Below the pieces are notes generated by a model. The model had not been told where the DNA came from. It worked only from the letters and a program-made list of their open reading frames with translations, and did not search any database. A stretch of 64,000 nucleotides of DNA. Source: Thauera sp. (GTDB taxonomy: Bacteria > Pseudomonadota > Gammaproteobacteria > Burkholderiales > Rhodocyclaceae). Made by a program: the position numbers and the translations under genes. The stretch is from contig DMCZ01000076.1 in the NCBI GenBank assembly GCA_003446655.1, positions 5,791 to 69,790 of the forward strand, given 5' to 3'. Positions within the stretch are counted from its first letter, which is position 1, and each line of letters opens with the position of its first letter. This document shows positions 1 to 8,811 of this stretch, in pieces.

Positions 1-317
1 ACGCCGAGGATCACCCCGGTGTCGATCAGGTGGCCGAGCGTCGCGGTGATGGCTGCGGCAGCGAGCAGCACGTAGATCAGGACGTCGTTGAAGTGCTTGA
101 AGAAGCGCTTGAGCACCCCTTCCTTTCGTGCTTCGGGCAGGCGGTTGGGCCCGAACTCTTCGAGGCGACGCGCGGCCTCATCGCTGTCCAGGCCCTCGGG
201 GCTGCTGGCGAGCGCTTCGAGTACCGCGTCGACCGGGCGCGCGTGGGCGGCGTCGACGGGCGTGATGCGGTGGGGCTGAGGCGCGGGGGAATCGGTCTGC
301 TTGTCGTGCGGGCTCAT
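1..317 (-). CDS. P-type cation-transporting ATPase, N-terminal fragment (runs off left edge)
   Basis: The first 105 residues of a gene that continues past the left edge are visible. After a 16-residue polar leader comes a Cation_ATPase_N type domain (about residues 17-85). It includes the hallmark stretch EAARRLEEFGPNRLPE and then VLKRFFKHFNDVLIYVLLAA, which enters the first membrane segment. This order is typical of P2-type ATPases (calcium, magnesium or H+/Na+ pumps of the plasma membrane). The phosphorylation motif DKTGT and the ion-binding helices lie outside the window, so the ion cannot be named. The ATG at 315-317 precedes the conserved domain directly. The 187 bases upstream hold no other gene that I can support. 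Confidence 0.85.
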   Translation of the reverse strand, partial: MSPHDKQTDSPAPQPHRITPVDAAHARPVDAVLEALASSPEGLDSDEAARRLEEFGPNRLPEARKEGVLKRFFKHFNDVLIYVLLAAAAITATLGHLIDTGVILG

Positions 318-504
318 GGGCGCGGCTCCATGCCGGTGTCTTTTCGCGTCACCGTGGCGGTGGTCGCGAGTGTGGATGATCAGCGCGCCAGCGCGTACTT
401 GCCGTGCTGCGCTGCCATATACAAAGACCATCCCGCCGCACGAAGTTCAAAACAGACCCTTTGCAAGGCGGGATGCGGCAATGCGGGTGCCGGTGTGCTC
501 GCAC

Positions 505-1920
505 TCACTCCGTGTCGTAGCCCAGCAGGCGGGACTCGATGATGCGCTGCGCCACGCCTTCGGGCACGTCCGACTCCCACTCGCCGCGACCGCGACGCAG
601 GCCGGCCAGCACCTCGGCGACGTCGATGTGCAGGTGGCCGTCGTCCTGCGGCTGCACGGCGACCAGCTTGTCGTTCTCCTTGAGGTGGGCGAGCAGGTGG
701 CGCAGGTTGTCGGGGACCTGGACATTGTCGAGCGTGATGGTGGCGGCAGCGTCGGTGCCCCGCGGCCGCGACGGATACACGTAGACATGGGTGTTGTCCG
801 GGAACAGCTTGCCGAAGGCCTCGAGGATGCCGCCCTCCAGGCCCTCGTAGTACTTCTCGTCGAACAGGAACTGGAAGTCCCGCACCGAGAGCACGATGCC
901 GATCGGCTTCTGCGTATAGCGGCGCAGGTAGGCGCGCAGGCGGAAGAAGCGCACGTAGTCCGAGATCATCACCGTGTAGCCCTGCGATGCGAGCAGGTCG
1001 ATGCGCGCGAGGAAGTCGGCGCCGTCAACGTTGTCGCCGCTGACCAGCGAGTTCATCGTGACCTCGGCGAGCGACAGGACCTCGTGCTCATTGACCTCGG
1101 CGAGCTGGCTGAACTGGCGCAGGCCGGAACGCATCATGTCCACATTGACGCAGGTCACCGGCTTGAAACTGCCGCGCATGACCATCACCGGCTTGCGGTA
1201 GAGCAGCTCACCCGGCACCACCACCTGGCCATCGGGGTTGAACACCACCGCCCGCGTCAGCCAGCTGCGGATCAGGTGCAGGTTCATCAGCCGGTTCTCG
1301 ACCTCCTCGAAATAGGGACCGGAGAAGTCGATCAGGTCGACCTCGATGCGCTCGGAGCCCAGTCCGTCGGCCAGGCCCTCGATCACCCATTCCGGGTTCT
1401 GGTGGTGAAAGAAGGCCCCATGGATCAGGTTGACGCCGAGGATGCCGAGCGCTTCCGACTGCTGTGCGTTGTCGTTGTCGAGCATGCGCACGTGCATGAT
1501 CACGTCGCTCGGCTCGGCGCCCGGGTGCAGTTGCAGGCGGATCCCCACCCAACCGTGGCACTCGTTCTTCTGCTTGAAGCTGCGCGCGGTGACGGTGGCG
1601 GCGTAGGCGAAGAAGGTGGTGTTCTTGGGCCGCAGGTGGGCCAGGCGCGCGACCACCTGGCTGAACTCCTTGTCGAGCATCTGCAGCAGGCGGGCGCGGC
1701 TGACGTAGCGGTCGACGTGGCCGTAGATGTCGTCGCTGACTGCCATGTCGTAGGCGGACATGGTCTTGGCGATGGTGCCGGCGGCAGCGCCGACCTGGAA
1801 GAAGCGGCGCGCGACCTCCTGGCCGGCGCCGATCTCGACGATCGCCCCGTACTTGTATTTGTCGAGGTTTACCGCAAGGGCCTTCTGGTCGGTGGTCAGC
1901 GTCGTGTTGCGGGTGCGCAT
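505..1920 (-). CDS. Conserved protein of unknown function, about 471 aa
   Basis: This soluble protein has no signal peptide or membrane segment, and I cannot assign it to a known enzyme family. The ATG at 1918-1920 was chosen because a GAGGAGA ribosome-binding site sits five bases upstream; a longer in-frame extension exists but reads as out-of-frame noise over the nitroreductase gene. The sequence starts MRTRNTTLTTDQKALAVNLD and has a glycine-rich VEIGAGQEVARRFF stretch near residue 29. It has a mixed alpha/beta composition, and the C-terminal third (SQGYTVMISDYVRFFRLRAY, then VLSVRDFQFLFDEKYYEGLEGG) looks strongly conserved in character. From memory, relatives carry inconsistent database names, so a name alone should not be trusted. 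The nfsA-like gene upstream is on the same strand with a 41-base gap, so co-transcription is possible. Confidence 0.8.
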   Translation of the reverse strand: MRTRNTTLTTDQKALAVNLDKYKYGAIVEIGAGQEVARRFFQVGAAAGTIAKTMSAYDMAVSDDIYGHVDRYVSRARLLQMLDKEFSQVVARLAHLRPKNTTFFAYAATVTARSFKQKNECHGWVGIRLQLHPGAEPSDVIMHVRMLDNDNAQQSEALGILGVNLIHGAFFHHQNPEWVIEGLADGLGSERIEVDLIDFSGPYFEEVENRLMNLHLIRSWLTRAVVFNPDGQVVVPGELLYRKPVMVMRGSFKPVTCVNVDMMRSGLRQFSQLAEVNEHEVLSLAEVTMNSLVSGDNVDGADFLARIDLLASQGYTVMISDYVRFFRLRAYLRRYTQKPIGIVLSVRDFQFLFDEKYYEGLEGGILEAFGKLFPDNTHVYVYPSRPRGTDAAATITLDNVQVPDNLRHLLAHLKENDKLVAVQPQDDGHLHIDVAEVLAGLRRGRGEWESDVPEGVAQRIIESRLLGYDTE

Positions 1921-1961
1921 GGGGTCTCCTCGAAGTGGTCGGGCAGCGATTGCGGTGCGGA

Positions 1962-2783
1962 TTACCTGAGCTTGAAGCCGAGCGCGTGCAGGGCCTCGAC
2001 CAGGCGGTCGCGCCCGGACAGGCTTTCGGGACCGGCGATGCGCTTGGCCGAATGCACGGCCCATGTGCCGTGCACGTTCATTCCCTGCTCCGCGTAGAAG
2101 CCCGCCATGGCGCGATTGTAGGCTTCGATGCCGTCGTCCTGAATGTCCTGGCGGTAGCGTTCGTGGTGCAGCACCACCGACTGCGGGGGCCGCGGCTTGA
2201 TCTCGGCCGGGCGGGCGGGGTCGGGCGTGCCGACGCACATGCCGAACACGGCGAACACCTCCGGTGGCAGCTCGAGCAGCGCAGCGACCTCTTCCGGGTG
2301 GTTGCGCATGCCGCCGATGTAGACCATGCCGAGGCCGAGCGACTCGGCCGCCGCGGCCGCGTTCTGCGCGGCGAGGGCGGCGTCGATGACGCCGGTCAGG
2401 AACATCTCGGTGTAATCCAGCCCGGCCGAGGGGCGCTCGAGCTGCCCGGCGATGCGGCGCAGGCGGGCGAGGTCAGCCAGCCAGACCAGCTGCAGCGGCG
2501 CTTCGCGGACATGCGCCTGGCCTCCTGCGAGCTCGGCGAGGCGGGCGCGCCTGTCTGCATCGCGTACCGCGACCACGCTCCAGACATTGAGGTTGGAGGA
2601 GCTCGCGGCGGACTGCGCTGCGGCGATGATCGCCGCGAGTTGCGCGTCACCTACCGGGTCGGGCAGGTAGGCGCGGACCGAGCGATGGGAGAGGAGCTGC
2701 TCGATGAGCGGCGTCAGCGCCGCTTGGGTGGGCGCTGAGTTGGCGCCGTAGCGTGCGATGAGGGTGGGGCTGATCGAAGACAT
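1962..2783 (-). CDS. NADPH-dependent nitroreductase/flavin oxidoreductase, NfsA-like
   Basis: FMN-dependent oxidoreductase of the nitroreductase superfamily, NfsA/FRP branch, about 273 aa, which is the usual length. N-terminal SHRSVRAYLPDP is the signature where the FMN phosphate and ring are bound. Mid-protein IGGMRNHPEEVAALLELP and FGMCVGTPDPARP, and C-terminal KPRPPQSVVLHHERY, match the NfsA subfamily rather than NfsB. Such enzymes reduce nitroaromatics, quinones or flavins with NADPH in the cytosol. Two ATGs lie six bases apart (2787-2789 and 2781-2783). The GAGGA site touches the first but is properly spaced for the second, so I use 2783. The substrate is not predictable from sequence. 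Confidence 0.85.
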   Translation of the reverse strand: MSSISPTLIARYGANSAPTQAALTPLIEQLLSHRSVRAYLPDPVGDAQLAAIIAAAQSAASSSNLNVWSVVAVRDADRRARLAELAGGQAHVREAPLQLVWLADLARLRRIAGQLERPSAGLDYTEMFLTGVIDAALAAQNAAAAAESLGLGMVYIGGMRNHPEEVAALLELPPEVFAVFGMCVGTPDPARPAEIKPRPPQSVVLHHERYRQDIQDDGIEAYNRAMAGFYAEQGMNVHGTWAVHSAKRIAGPESLSGRDRLVEALHALGFKLR

Positions 2784-2978
2784 GGGCATTCCTCGCAGGG
2801 CGGCGCACGGTGGTCGGGCGCCTGACGGCGTGAAGTATACCGGCACGTTTCGCGCAACACATGTTCGGTCGGGACGGGGTTGGCGACGCTCCGCGCAGCG
2901 ATGCGGCGGCCTTGCGCCATCCGTTGGCTTGGTGTTCGCCTGATCGTGAGAACCGTTTTTTTGATCTCTGTTGGAGAA

Positions 2979-2998
2979 TTACGTTAACGTCAACGTAA
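2979..2998. promoter_or_regulatory. 20-bp palindromic operator upstream of the acyl-CoA synthetase
   Basis: TTACGTTAACGTCAACGTAA is an inverted repeat with only two mismatched positions, both in the centre. It ends 73 bases before the acyl-CoA synthetase start. A TAAAAT hexamer (2996-3001) overlaps its right edge and a weak TTGGAG lies at 2971-2976, so a bound protein would block the promoter. The ACGT-rich dyad resembles, from memory, sites of LiuR/PsrA-type regulators of acyl-CoA catabolism. That assignment is inference. Confidence 0.6.
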
Positions 2999-3071
2999 AA
3001 TAAGGGCGTGGGGTGGCGTTCTGACGCACCGCCCCGTACATATTCCAACGAGGCATCGGAGAGGAGAGCCC

Positions 3072-4763
3072 ATGACTGCTTTGAATGAATTTCTTGCCGC
3101 CCGCGACTTCCTGCTGCAGCACCGCAGCGACTACGCCACCGCCTACGCCGGCTTCAAGTGGCCCAAGCTCAAGGAGTTCAACTGGGCGCTGGATTACTTC
3201 GACGCCATGGCCAAGGGCAACGACAACCCGGCGCTGTGGATCATCGAGGAGGACGGCCGCGAGTCGAAGCTGTCCTTCGCCGAGATGTCGGCGCGCTCGA
3301 ACCGCGTCGCCAACTGGCTGCGCAAGCAGGGCGTCAAGCGCGGCGAGCGCATCCTGATCATGCTCGCCAACGAAGTGCCGCTGTGGGAGACCATGCTCGC
3401 CGCGATCAAGCTTGGCGCGGTGGTGATCCCGGCGACCACGCTGCTCACTCCCGACGACCTCGTCGACCGCGTCGAGCGCGGCCAGGTCAGGCACGTGGTG
3501 ATCGGCACCGCCCACACCTACAAGTTCGAGAACCTGCCGGGCAATTTCGGGCGAATCGCCGTGGGCGGCGCGCCCGCCGGCTGGAAGGCCTTCGAGGAGG
3601 CCGCAGCCGAATCCGACCAGTTCACTCCGGACGGCGTGACCCGTGTCGACGATCCGCTGCTGCTCTACTTCACCTCGGGCACCACCTCCAAGCCCAAGCT
3701 GGTGCTGCACACCCACCAGTCCTACCCGGTCGGCCACCTGTCGACGATGTACTGGATCGGTCTCAAGCCCAACGACCGCCACATGAACATCTCCTCGCCG
3801 GGCTGGGCCAAGCACGCCTGGAGCTGCTTCTTCGCGCCCTGGAACGCCGGCGCCTGCGTGTTCCTGTACAACTACAACCGCTTCAACGCCAAGGCCCTGC
3901 TGGACGTGCTGGTGAAGTACGAGGTCACCACCATGTGCGCGCCGCCGACCGTGTGGCGCATGCTGATCCAGCAGGATCTGGCTTCGGTCAAGACCAAGCT
4001 GCGCGAGCTGATCGGCGCCGGCGAGCCGCTCAACCCCGAGGTCATCGACCAGGTGAAGAAGGCCTGGGACATCACCATCCGCGACGGCTTCGGCCAGACC
4101 GAGACCACCGCGCAGATCGGCAACACGCCCGACCAGCCCTTGAAGCCCGGCTCCATGGGCCGCCCGCTGCCCGGGTACCGGATCGCCCTGCTCGACGCCG
4201 ACAGCAAGCCCTCGGTCGAGGGCGAGGTGGCGCTGGTGATGGGCGAGCATCGTCCGGTGGGCCTGATGGTCGGTTACTCGGGTGATCCGGCCAAGACTGC
4301 CGAGGTCATGCGTGACGGCCACTACCGTACCGGCGACGTCGCCAGCATCGACGAGGACGGCTACATCACCTACGTCGGCCGCGCCGACGACGTGTTCAAG
4401 GCCTCCGACTACCGCATCAGCCCCTTCGAGCTCGAGAGCGTGCTGATCGAGCACCCGGCGGTGGCCGAAGCCGCGGTGGTGCCGAGCCCGGATCCGGTGC
4501 GCCTGGCGGTGCCCAAGGCCTTCGTGATCCTCGTCGCCGGCCAGGAGCCGAGCAAGGAGCTCGCCAAGGACATCTTCGCCTTCACGCGCGAGCGCCTGGC
4601 GCCGTACAAGCGCATCCGCCGCCTGTCCTTCGCCGACCTGCCCAAGACCATCTCGGGCAAGATCCGCCGCGTCGAGCTGCGCAAGGCCGAAGAGGCGCGT
4701 GGCGAGAACGTGCGTGGCGAGCTGGAGTTCTTCGAGGAAGACTTCCCCGAGCTCAAGGGCTGA
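3072..4763 (+). CDS. AMP-forming acyl-CoA synthetase (ANL superfamily)
   Basis: The enzyme activates a carboxylic acid through an acyl-adenylate to its CoA thioester in the cytosol. At 563 aa it is full length. Visible ANL motifs are the P-loop TSGTTSKPK (residues 201-209), DGFGQTE, YRTGDVASIDEDGYITYVGR with the invariant Asp, the hinge region VFKASDYRISPFELE, and the catalytic lysine motif PKTISGKIRR near the C-terminus. The overall pattern is closer to medium-chain/ACSM-like synthetases than to benzoate-CoA or phenylacetate-CoA ligases, but the substrate is not decided by sequence. The ATG at 3072 is preceded by GAGGAGAG. The gene stands alone between the divergent nitroreductase and the SRP RNA gene. 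A palindromic operator in the promoter suggests repression that is lifted by a substrate or acyl-CoA. Confidence 0.9.
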   Translation: MTALNEFLAARDFLLQHRSDYATAYAGFKWPKLKEFNWALDYFDAMAKGNDNPALWIIEEDGRESKLSFAEMSARSNRVANWLRKQGVKRGERILIMLANEVPLWETMLAAIKLGAVVIPATTLLTPDDLVDRVERGQVRHVVIGTAHTYKFENLPGNFGRIAVGGAPAGWKAFEEAAAESDQFTPDGVTRVDDPLLLYFTSGTTSKPKLVLHTHQSYPVGHLSTMYWIGLKPNDRHMNISSPGWAKHAWSCFFAPWNAGACVFLYNYNRFNAKALLDVLVKYEVTTMCAPPTVWRMLIQQDLASVKTKLRELIGAGEPLNPEVIDQVKKAWDITIRDGFGQTETTAQIGNTPDQPLKPGSMGRPLPGYRIALLDADSKPSVEGEVALVMGEHRPVGLMVGYSGDPAKTAEVMRDGHYRTGDVASIDEDGYITYVGRADDVFKASDYRISPFELESVLIEHPAVAEAAVVPSPDPVRLAVPKAFVILVAGQEPSKELAKDIFAFTRERLAPYKRIRRLSFADLPKTISGKIRRVELRKAEEARGENVRGELEFFEEDFPELKG

Positions 4764-4911
4764 CGCCGCGTCTGGTTGCGCGCGCGGGTTCGTACGCGAT
4801 CGGCGCGAACTGCGGGCATTGTTGCGGGATCTGCGGGCCTTGGCGTATGCCGACGCCCGCGAATTCTCTCCACACCGCTCATGAGCGATCGTCCCTCGCG
4901 CATTGTGCTGC

Positions 4912-4917
4912 TACAAT
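4912..4917 (+). promoter_or_regulatory. -10 box of the SRP RNA promoter
   Basis: TACAAT lies seven bases before the predicted first base of the 4.5S RNA. No good -35 hexamer is seen at the usual distance, so only the -10 element is claimed. Confidence 0.5.
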
Positions 4918-4924
4918 GCCGGCC

Positions 4925-5024
<100 letters not shown>

Positions 5025-5040
5025 CCTGAACACCAAGGAT

Positions 5041-5073
5041 GAAGGGCGCTCCCTGCGGGCGCCCTTCCTTTTT
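5041..5073 (+). terminator. Rho-independent terminator of ffs
   Basis: A perfect 9-bp stem GAAGGGCGC / GCGCCCTTC with a 9-base loop is followed by CCTTTTTC, sixteen bases beyond the end of the SRP RNA. Confidence 0.85.
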
Positions 5074-5157
5074 CGTGGCCCATTCGCCTGTTCTCCGGCG
5101 TCGACGTCGCTTCAAGCCGCTGCTGCGCGTACCGCCTGTTTCCCACGGCCTGGCCTG

Positions 5158-6060
5158 TCAGCCCAGCAGCGTATCCATCAGCATCATCAGGACGAAGCCG
5201 ACGATGAGGCCGCCGGTGGCGAGGGTCTCGTGACCGCGGCGGTGCGACTCCGGGATGATCTCGTGGCTCACCACGAAGAGCATCGCACCGGCTGCACCCG
5301 CAAGCCCCCAGGGCAGGATCATTGTCGACGCCGAGACCATCATCGAGCCGACGATGGCGGCGATCGGCTCCATCAGTCCGGACACGGCGGCAACGCCGAA
5401 GGCCAGCCAACGCCCGTACCCGGCCGTGACCAGCGCGATCGCAACGATCAGGCCTTCGGGGATGTTCTGCAGCGAGATGCCGGTGGCGACCGCATCACCC
5501 GAACCTGCGCCGCTGCCGTTGAGGCCGGCGGCGACCCCGATGGCGAGGCCTTCCGGAATGTTGTGCACTGCGATCGCGAACACGAACAGCCAGACCGCGG
5601 CACCACTGCGCCCACCCTCAGGGTTGTGGGTGTGGGGCAGGGCACGATCCATCGCGAGCAGGCCGCCGGCGCCGAGCAGGACGCCGAGCGCGACCAGGAC
5701 GGCGGCGCTGGACACCGAGCCAGACTGATGCTGAGCAGCCTCGAAGGCCGGCAGCAGCAGCGAGAACACGCTCGCCGCCAGCATCACGCCGGCACCGAAG
5801 CCGAGCAGCATGCCCTGCACATTGGCGCCGATACGGCGCACCACGAGCAGTGGCACCGCGCCGAGCGCGGTGGCAGCCGCCGCCATGGCGCCGCCAGAGA
5901 TTGCGCCTGAAACCGCCAGTTCGAAGCCTTCCACGCTGCGTACGAACTCGGCTACCAGCAGCGCAAGGCCCGTGACGGCGATCAGCCAGCCGCTGAGGGC
6001 ACGCAGGGCGCCGGCCGGACTGGCGGGCTGGAAATGCAGGCGAGCAACTTTATCGACCAT
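5158..6060 (-). CDS. ZIP-family divalent metal transporter
   Basis: Integral inner-membrane protein of about 300 aa with eight predicted membrane segments, which takes up zinc or related divalent metals. The metal-binding helices are plain: AVHNIPEGLAIG in TM4 and LQNIPEGLIVA in TM5 (the GufA/ZupT-type pair), plus SHEIIPESHRRGHE near the last segments. The first of these has the classic HNxPEG and the second has Gln in place of His. The ATG at 6058-6060 was preferred over an upstream one because a GAGGAG site lies eight bases before it. The gene is convergent with the SRP RNA terminator and divergent from argB. Metal specificity is unknown. Confidence 0.88.
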   Translation of the reverse strand: MVDKVARLHFQPASPAGALRALSGWLIAVTGLALLVAEFVRSVEGFELAVSGAISGGAMAAAATALGAVPLLVVRRIGANVQGMLLGFGAGVMLAASVFSLLLPAFEAAQHQSGSVSSAAVLVALGVLLGAGGLLAMDRALPHTHNPEGGRSGAAVWLFVFAIAVHNIPEGLAIGVAAGLNGSGAGSGDAVATGISLQNIPEGLIVAIALVTAGYGRWLAFGVAAVSGLMEPIAAIVGSMMVSASTMILPWGLAGAAGAMLFVVSHEIIPESHRRGHETLATGGLIVGFVLMMLMDTLLG

Positions 6061-6154
6061 CGCGGCGCTCCTCGTGACGTGCTGGCTGGACCGGCGGCAA
6101 TGCGCCAGTGACACCTCGAGTATGGATGCCGGCATCCGATAGGTCTAATTGAAG

Positions 6155-6184
6155 TTGATTAGAAAATGGATAGCTAAATAATAT
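6155..6184 (+). promoter_or_regulatory. Candidate sigma70 promoter for argB
   Basis: TTGATT (6155-6160) and TAATAT (6179-6184) are 18 bases apart, inside the only AT-rich patch of the intergenic region and about 100 bases before argB. Direction is inferred, since the same AT-rich patch could also serve the divergent ZIP gene. Confidence 0.45.
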
Positions 6185-6258
6185 TGTTTAGAGCGCGTCC
6201 GAGGGCCGACGTGGTCGATTGCTGCAGCGCGCTTCCGGTTCCGGAGGCAGGCCACTAG

Positions 6259-7191
<933 letters not shown>

Positions 7192-7242
7192 GGCCGGGCG
7201 GAGACCTGCGGCGCCGCAGCGCCCGCGCCCCGCGGAAAAAAC

Positions 7243-7276
7243 AAGACCCGCCCCGGTAATGCCGGAGGCGGGTCTT
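7243..7276. terminator. Bidirectional terminator between argB and the hsp20 gene
   Basis: A perfect 10-bp stem AAGACCCGCC / GGCGGGTCTT is flanked by an A run on the left and T residues on the right. It can therefore end transcription from both convergent genes. Confidence 0.85.
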
Positions 7277-7300
7277 TTACCGCAGCGTGGTGGAGCAGGA

Positions 7301-7738
7301 TCAGTCGATGGTCAGGCGCTTGGCCTGGGCTTCGGCCTTCTTCGGCAGCGCCAGTTCAAGCACGCCGTCGTTGAACTTGGCCGAGGCCTTGGCCTCGTCG
7401 ATTTCCTGGCCGAGCTGGAAGCTGCGCGACACCTTGCCGAAGTAGCGCTCGGTACGCAGCACCTTCTCGCCTTCCTTCACTTCCTTTTCCTGCTTGCGTT
7501 CGGCGCTGATCGACACCACCGGGCCGTCGATGTGGACGTGGATGTCCTCCTTCTTCATCCCCGGCAGTTCGGCATGCACTTCATAGGCGTCAGCGGTTTC
7601 CTTGACGTCGACGCGCATCTGCGGGGCGTCGGCGCCGATGTTTGCCATCGCACTGCCGCCGAAATCGACAGGGCGGACGAAGAAGCCGCGGAAAAAGTCC
7701 TCGAGCGGATCGACGCGGCGGGTAACATTCGTGCTCAT
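7301..7738 (-). CDS. Small heat-shock protein, Hsp20/alpha-crystallin family
   Basis: ATP-independent holdase chaperone of 145 aa in the cytosol. A short N-terminal arm with Phe-rich LEDFFRGFFVRPVDFGG is followed by an alpha-crystallin domain (about residues 40-135). The domain shows AYEVHAELPGMKKEDIHVHID and FGKVSRSFQLGQEID, and ends with the dimer-edge motif GVLELALPKK. The usual C-terminal IxI anchor appears only weakly, as LTID at the very end. A sigma32-like promoter lies 52 bases upstream, which suggests heat induction. The gene stands alone and ends at a terminator shared with argB. Confidence 0.93.
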   Translation of the reverse strand: MSTNVTRRVDPLEDFFRGFFVRPVDFGGSAMANIGADAPQMRVDVKETADAYEVHAELPGMKKEDIHVHIDGPVVSISAERKQEKEVKEGEKVLRTERYFGKVSRSFQLGQEIDEAKASAKFNDGVLELALPKKAEAQAKRLTID

Positions 7739-7789
7739 GTACGGTTCTCCTCGTCAGAAGGCTGCCGGTGGATTCCGGCCTCAGAACCA

Positions 7790-7817
7790 ATATAGGTGTG
7801 GTCATCGCGTTTTCAAG
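7790..7817 (-). promoter_or_regulatory. Sigma32-like heat-shock promoter of the hsp20 gene
   Basis: On the minus strand CTTGAAA (7811-7817) is followed, 14 bases later, by CCTATAT (7790-7796). This fits the sigma32 pattern of CTTGAAA and CCCATnT with 11-16 bases between. The product of the gene it serves is a heat-shock chaperone. Confidence 0.6.
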
Positions 7818-7872
7818 CAGCCGGCCGCGCTGCCCGGCATTCGCCACCGATCTCTGCCTGGATTCAATTTCG

Positions 7873-8097
7873 ATGACCGAGCCGACCAATACCTGTCCGC
7901 GCTGCGGTGCGACCTTCACCTGCGGCATGCAGGTGGGCGAATCCGCGTGCTGGTGCGCGGCCTATCCCGCCGCGTTCGCCGTGCCCGCGGCGAGCGAAGT
8001 GCCTGCGGATGCAGGTTGCTACTGTCCGCGCTGCCTCGCCGAGCTCATCGAGGCGAGGCGGGCGGCGCGGGTTCATCCGCCGGCGGGGTCTCGCTGA
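7873..8097 (+). CDS. Cysteine-rich CWC-type small protein
   Basis: A 74-aa protein with paired cysteines suited to bind one or two zinc ions: NTCPRCGATFTCG near the N-terminus, then ESACWCAAYP, which contains the CWC signature, and CYCPRCLAEL. This matches the cysteine-rich CWC family, whose role is unknown. The ATG at 7873 directly precedes the conserved part; an upstream in-frame ATG at 7768 would overlap the hsp20 promoter. The last 53 bases overlap the 3' end of the barstar gene on the opposite strand. Confidence 0.7.
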   Translation: MTEPTNTCPRCGATFTCGMQVGESACWCAAYPAAFAVPAASEVPADAGCYCPRCLAELIEARRAARVHPPAGSR

Positions 8098-8434
8098 GCA
8101 CGAACTCGAACACGACGCCCTCGCCGGCCCAGAACTCGGCGGCCTCGGCGAGGATGTCGAGCGCGGTATCGAGCGTTTCGGGCGCGCCCGCGCGCAGCGT
8201 CTGTGGCTGGCTGAGTTCGATACGGTAGTGCTGTGCGGGGAGCCATGACAGGTCGGTGAGGCAGTCCGAGAGGGCATCCCAGTTGTGGCCGAACCAGGCC
8301 GGGAAGTGCAGCGCGGTCGCGAACCGCGCGAGCAGGGTGGCCTTGTCGGTGCAGGCGCTCAGGTCGATGCGGACGTCGATGCTCCCGTCAGCGTCAGGCG
8401 CGCGGGGGGTGTCCGGAGGCGGCGTGGCGGTCAT
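8045..8434 (-). CDS. Barstar-like ribonuclease inhibitor
   Basis: A 129-aa cytosolic protein of the barstar family. The key signature is FPAWFGHNWDALSDCLTDL (about residues 44-62), which corresponds to the barstar helix that plugs a microbial RNase active site. A preceding strand (SIDVRIDLSACTDKATLLARF) and later hydrophobic helix (ETLDTALDILAEAAEFW) complete the fold. An N-terminal Pro-rich tail of about 17 residues is extra. The start codon overlaps the stop of the upstream RNase gene by four bases (ATGA), so the two are translationally coupled. The inference is that it protects the cell from RNase that has not yet been exported. Confidence 0.88.
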   Translation of the reverse strand: MTATPPPDTPRAPDADGSIDVRIDLSACTDKATLLARFATALHFPAWFGHNWDALSDCLTDLSWLPAQHYRIELSQPQTLRAGAPETLDTALDILAEAAEFWAGEGVVFEFVLSETPPADEPAPPASPR

Positions 8435-8805
8435 GGCAAGGGCTCGATCTGGCGGAAGCTGCTGTAGTGGTCAGCGGTGTAGTAGAACACCTCGGGCGGG
8501 TCGCCACCGGCGACGATACGGCGCGCACCGCGGTCGCGCGAGCCGGGCGTGCGCACTGTGTATTCGCGGTAGTAGCCGCGCGGCTTGGCGGGCAGCAGGC
8601 GCTCGCGGTTGTGGAAGGTGGTGCCGTCCTTGCGGTAAGGAAAGGGTCCGCCGCGCTGGATCAGGGCGAGGGTCTCGATCGCCTCGGGTGGCAGGCCGGC
8701 GTGCGAGGGCTGACGGTTGTCCGAGCCGGCGGGGGGTGTGCAGGCGACGAGGCCAGCGAGCACCGCCAGCACCATCACGAGACGGAAGGCGAGCGTGCGC
8801 AGCAT
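8431..8805 (-). CDS. Secreted guanyl-specific ribonuclease (RNase Sa/barnase-like lipoprotein)
   Basis: A 124-aa ribonuclease precursor. Residues 1-22 form a lipoprotein signal peptide ending LVAC, with Cys22 as the probable lipidation site, so the enzyme should sit in the envelope. The catalytic part matches the RNase N1/Sa family closely: YYREYTVRTPGSRDRGARRI carries the catalytic Glu81 and Arg96, and YYTADHYSSFRQI carries His113. These align with Glu54, Arg69 and His85 of RNase Sa. The family cleaves RNA after guanosine through a 2',3'-cyclic intermediate. It is six bases downstream of the TPR response regulator and overlaps the barstar gene, so all three probably form one operon. Confidence 0.88.
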   Translation of the reverse strand: MLRTLAFRLVMVLAVLAGLVACTPPAGSDNRQPSHAGLPPEAIETLALIQRGGPFPYRKDGTTFHNRERLLPAKPRGYYREYTVRTPGSRDRGARRIVAGGDPPEVFYYTADHYSSFRQIEPLP

Positions 8806-8811
8806 GGTGGT

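Noticed and set aside
301..2097. Long plus-strand open frame (about 598 codons) opposite the unknown 471-aa gene
   Set aside because: Antisense shadow caused by high GC: repetitive Val/Asp/His/Arg composition, no ribosome-binding site, and the minus strand has a well-formed gene.
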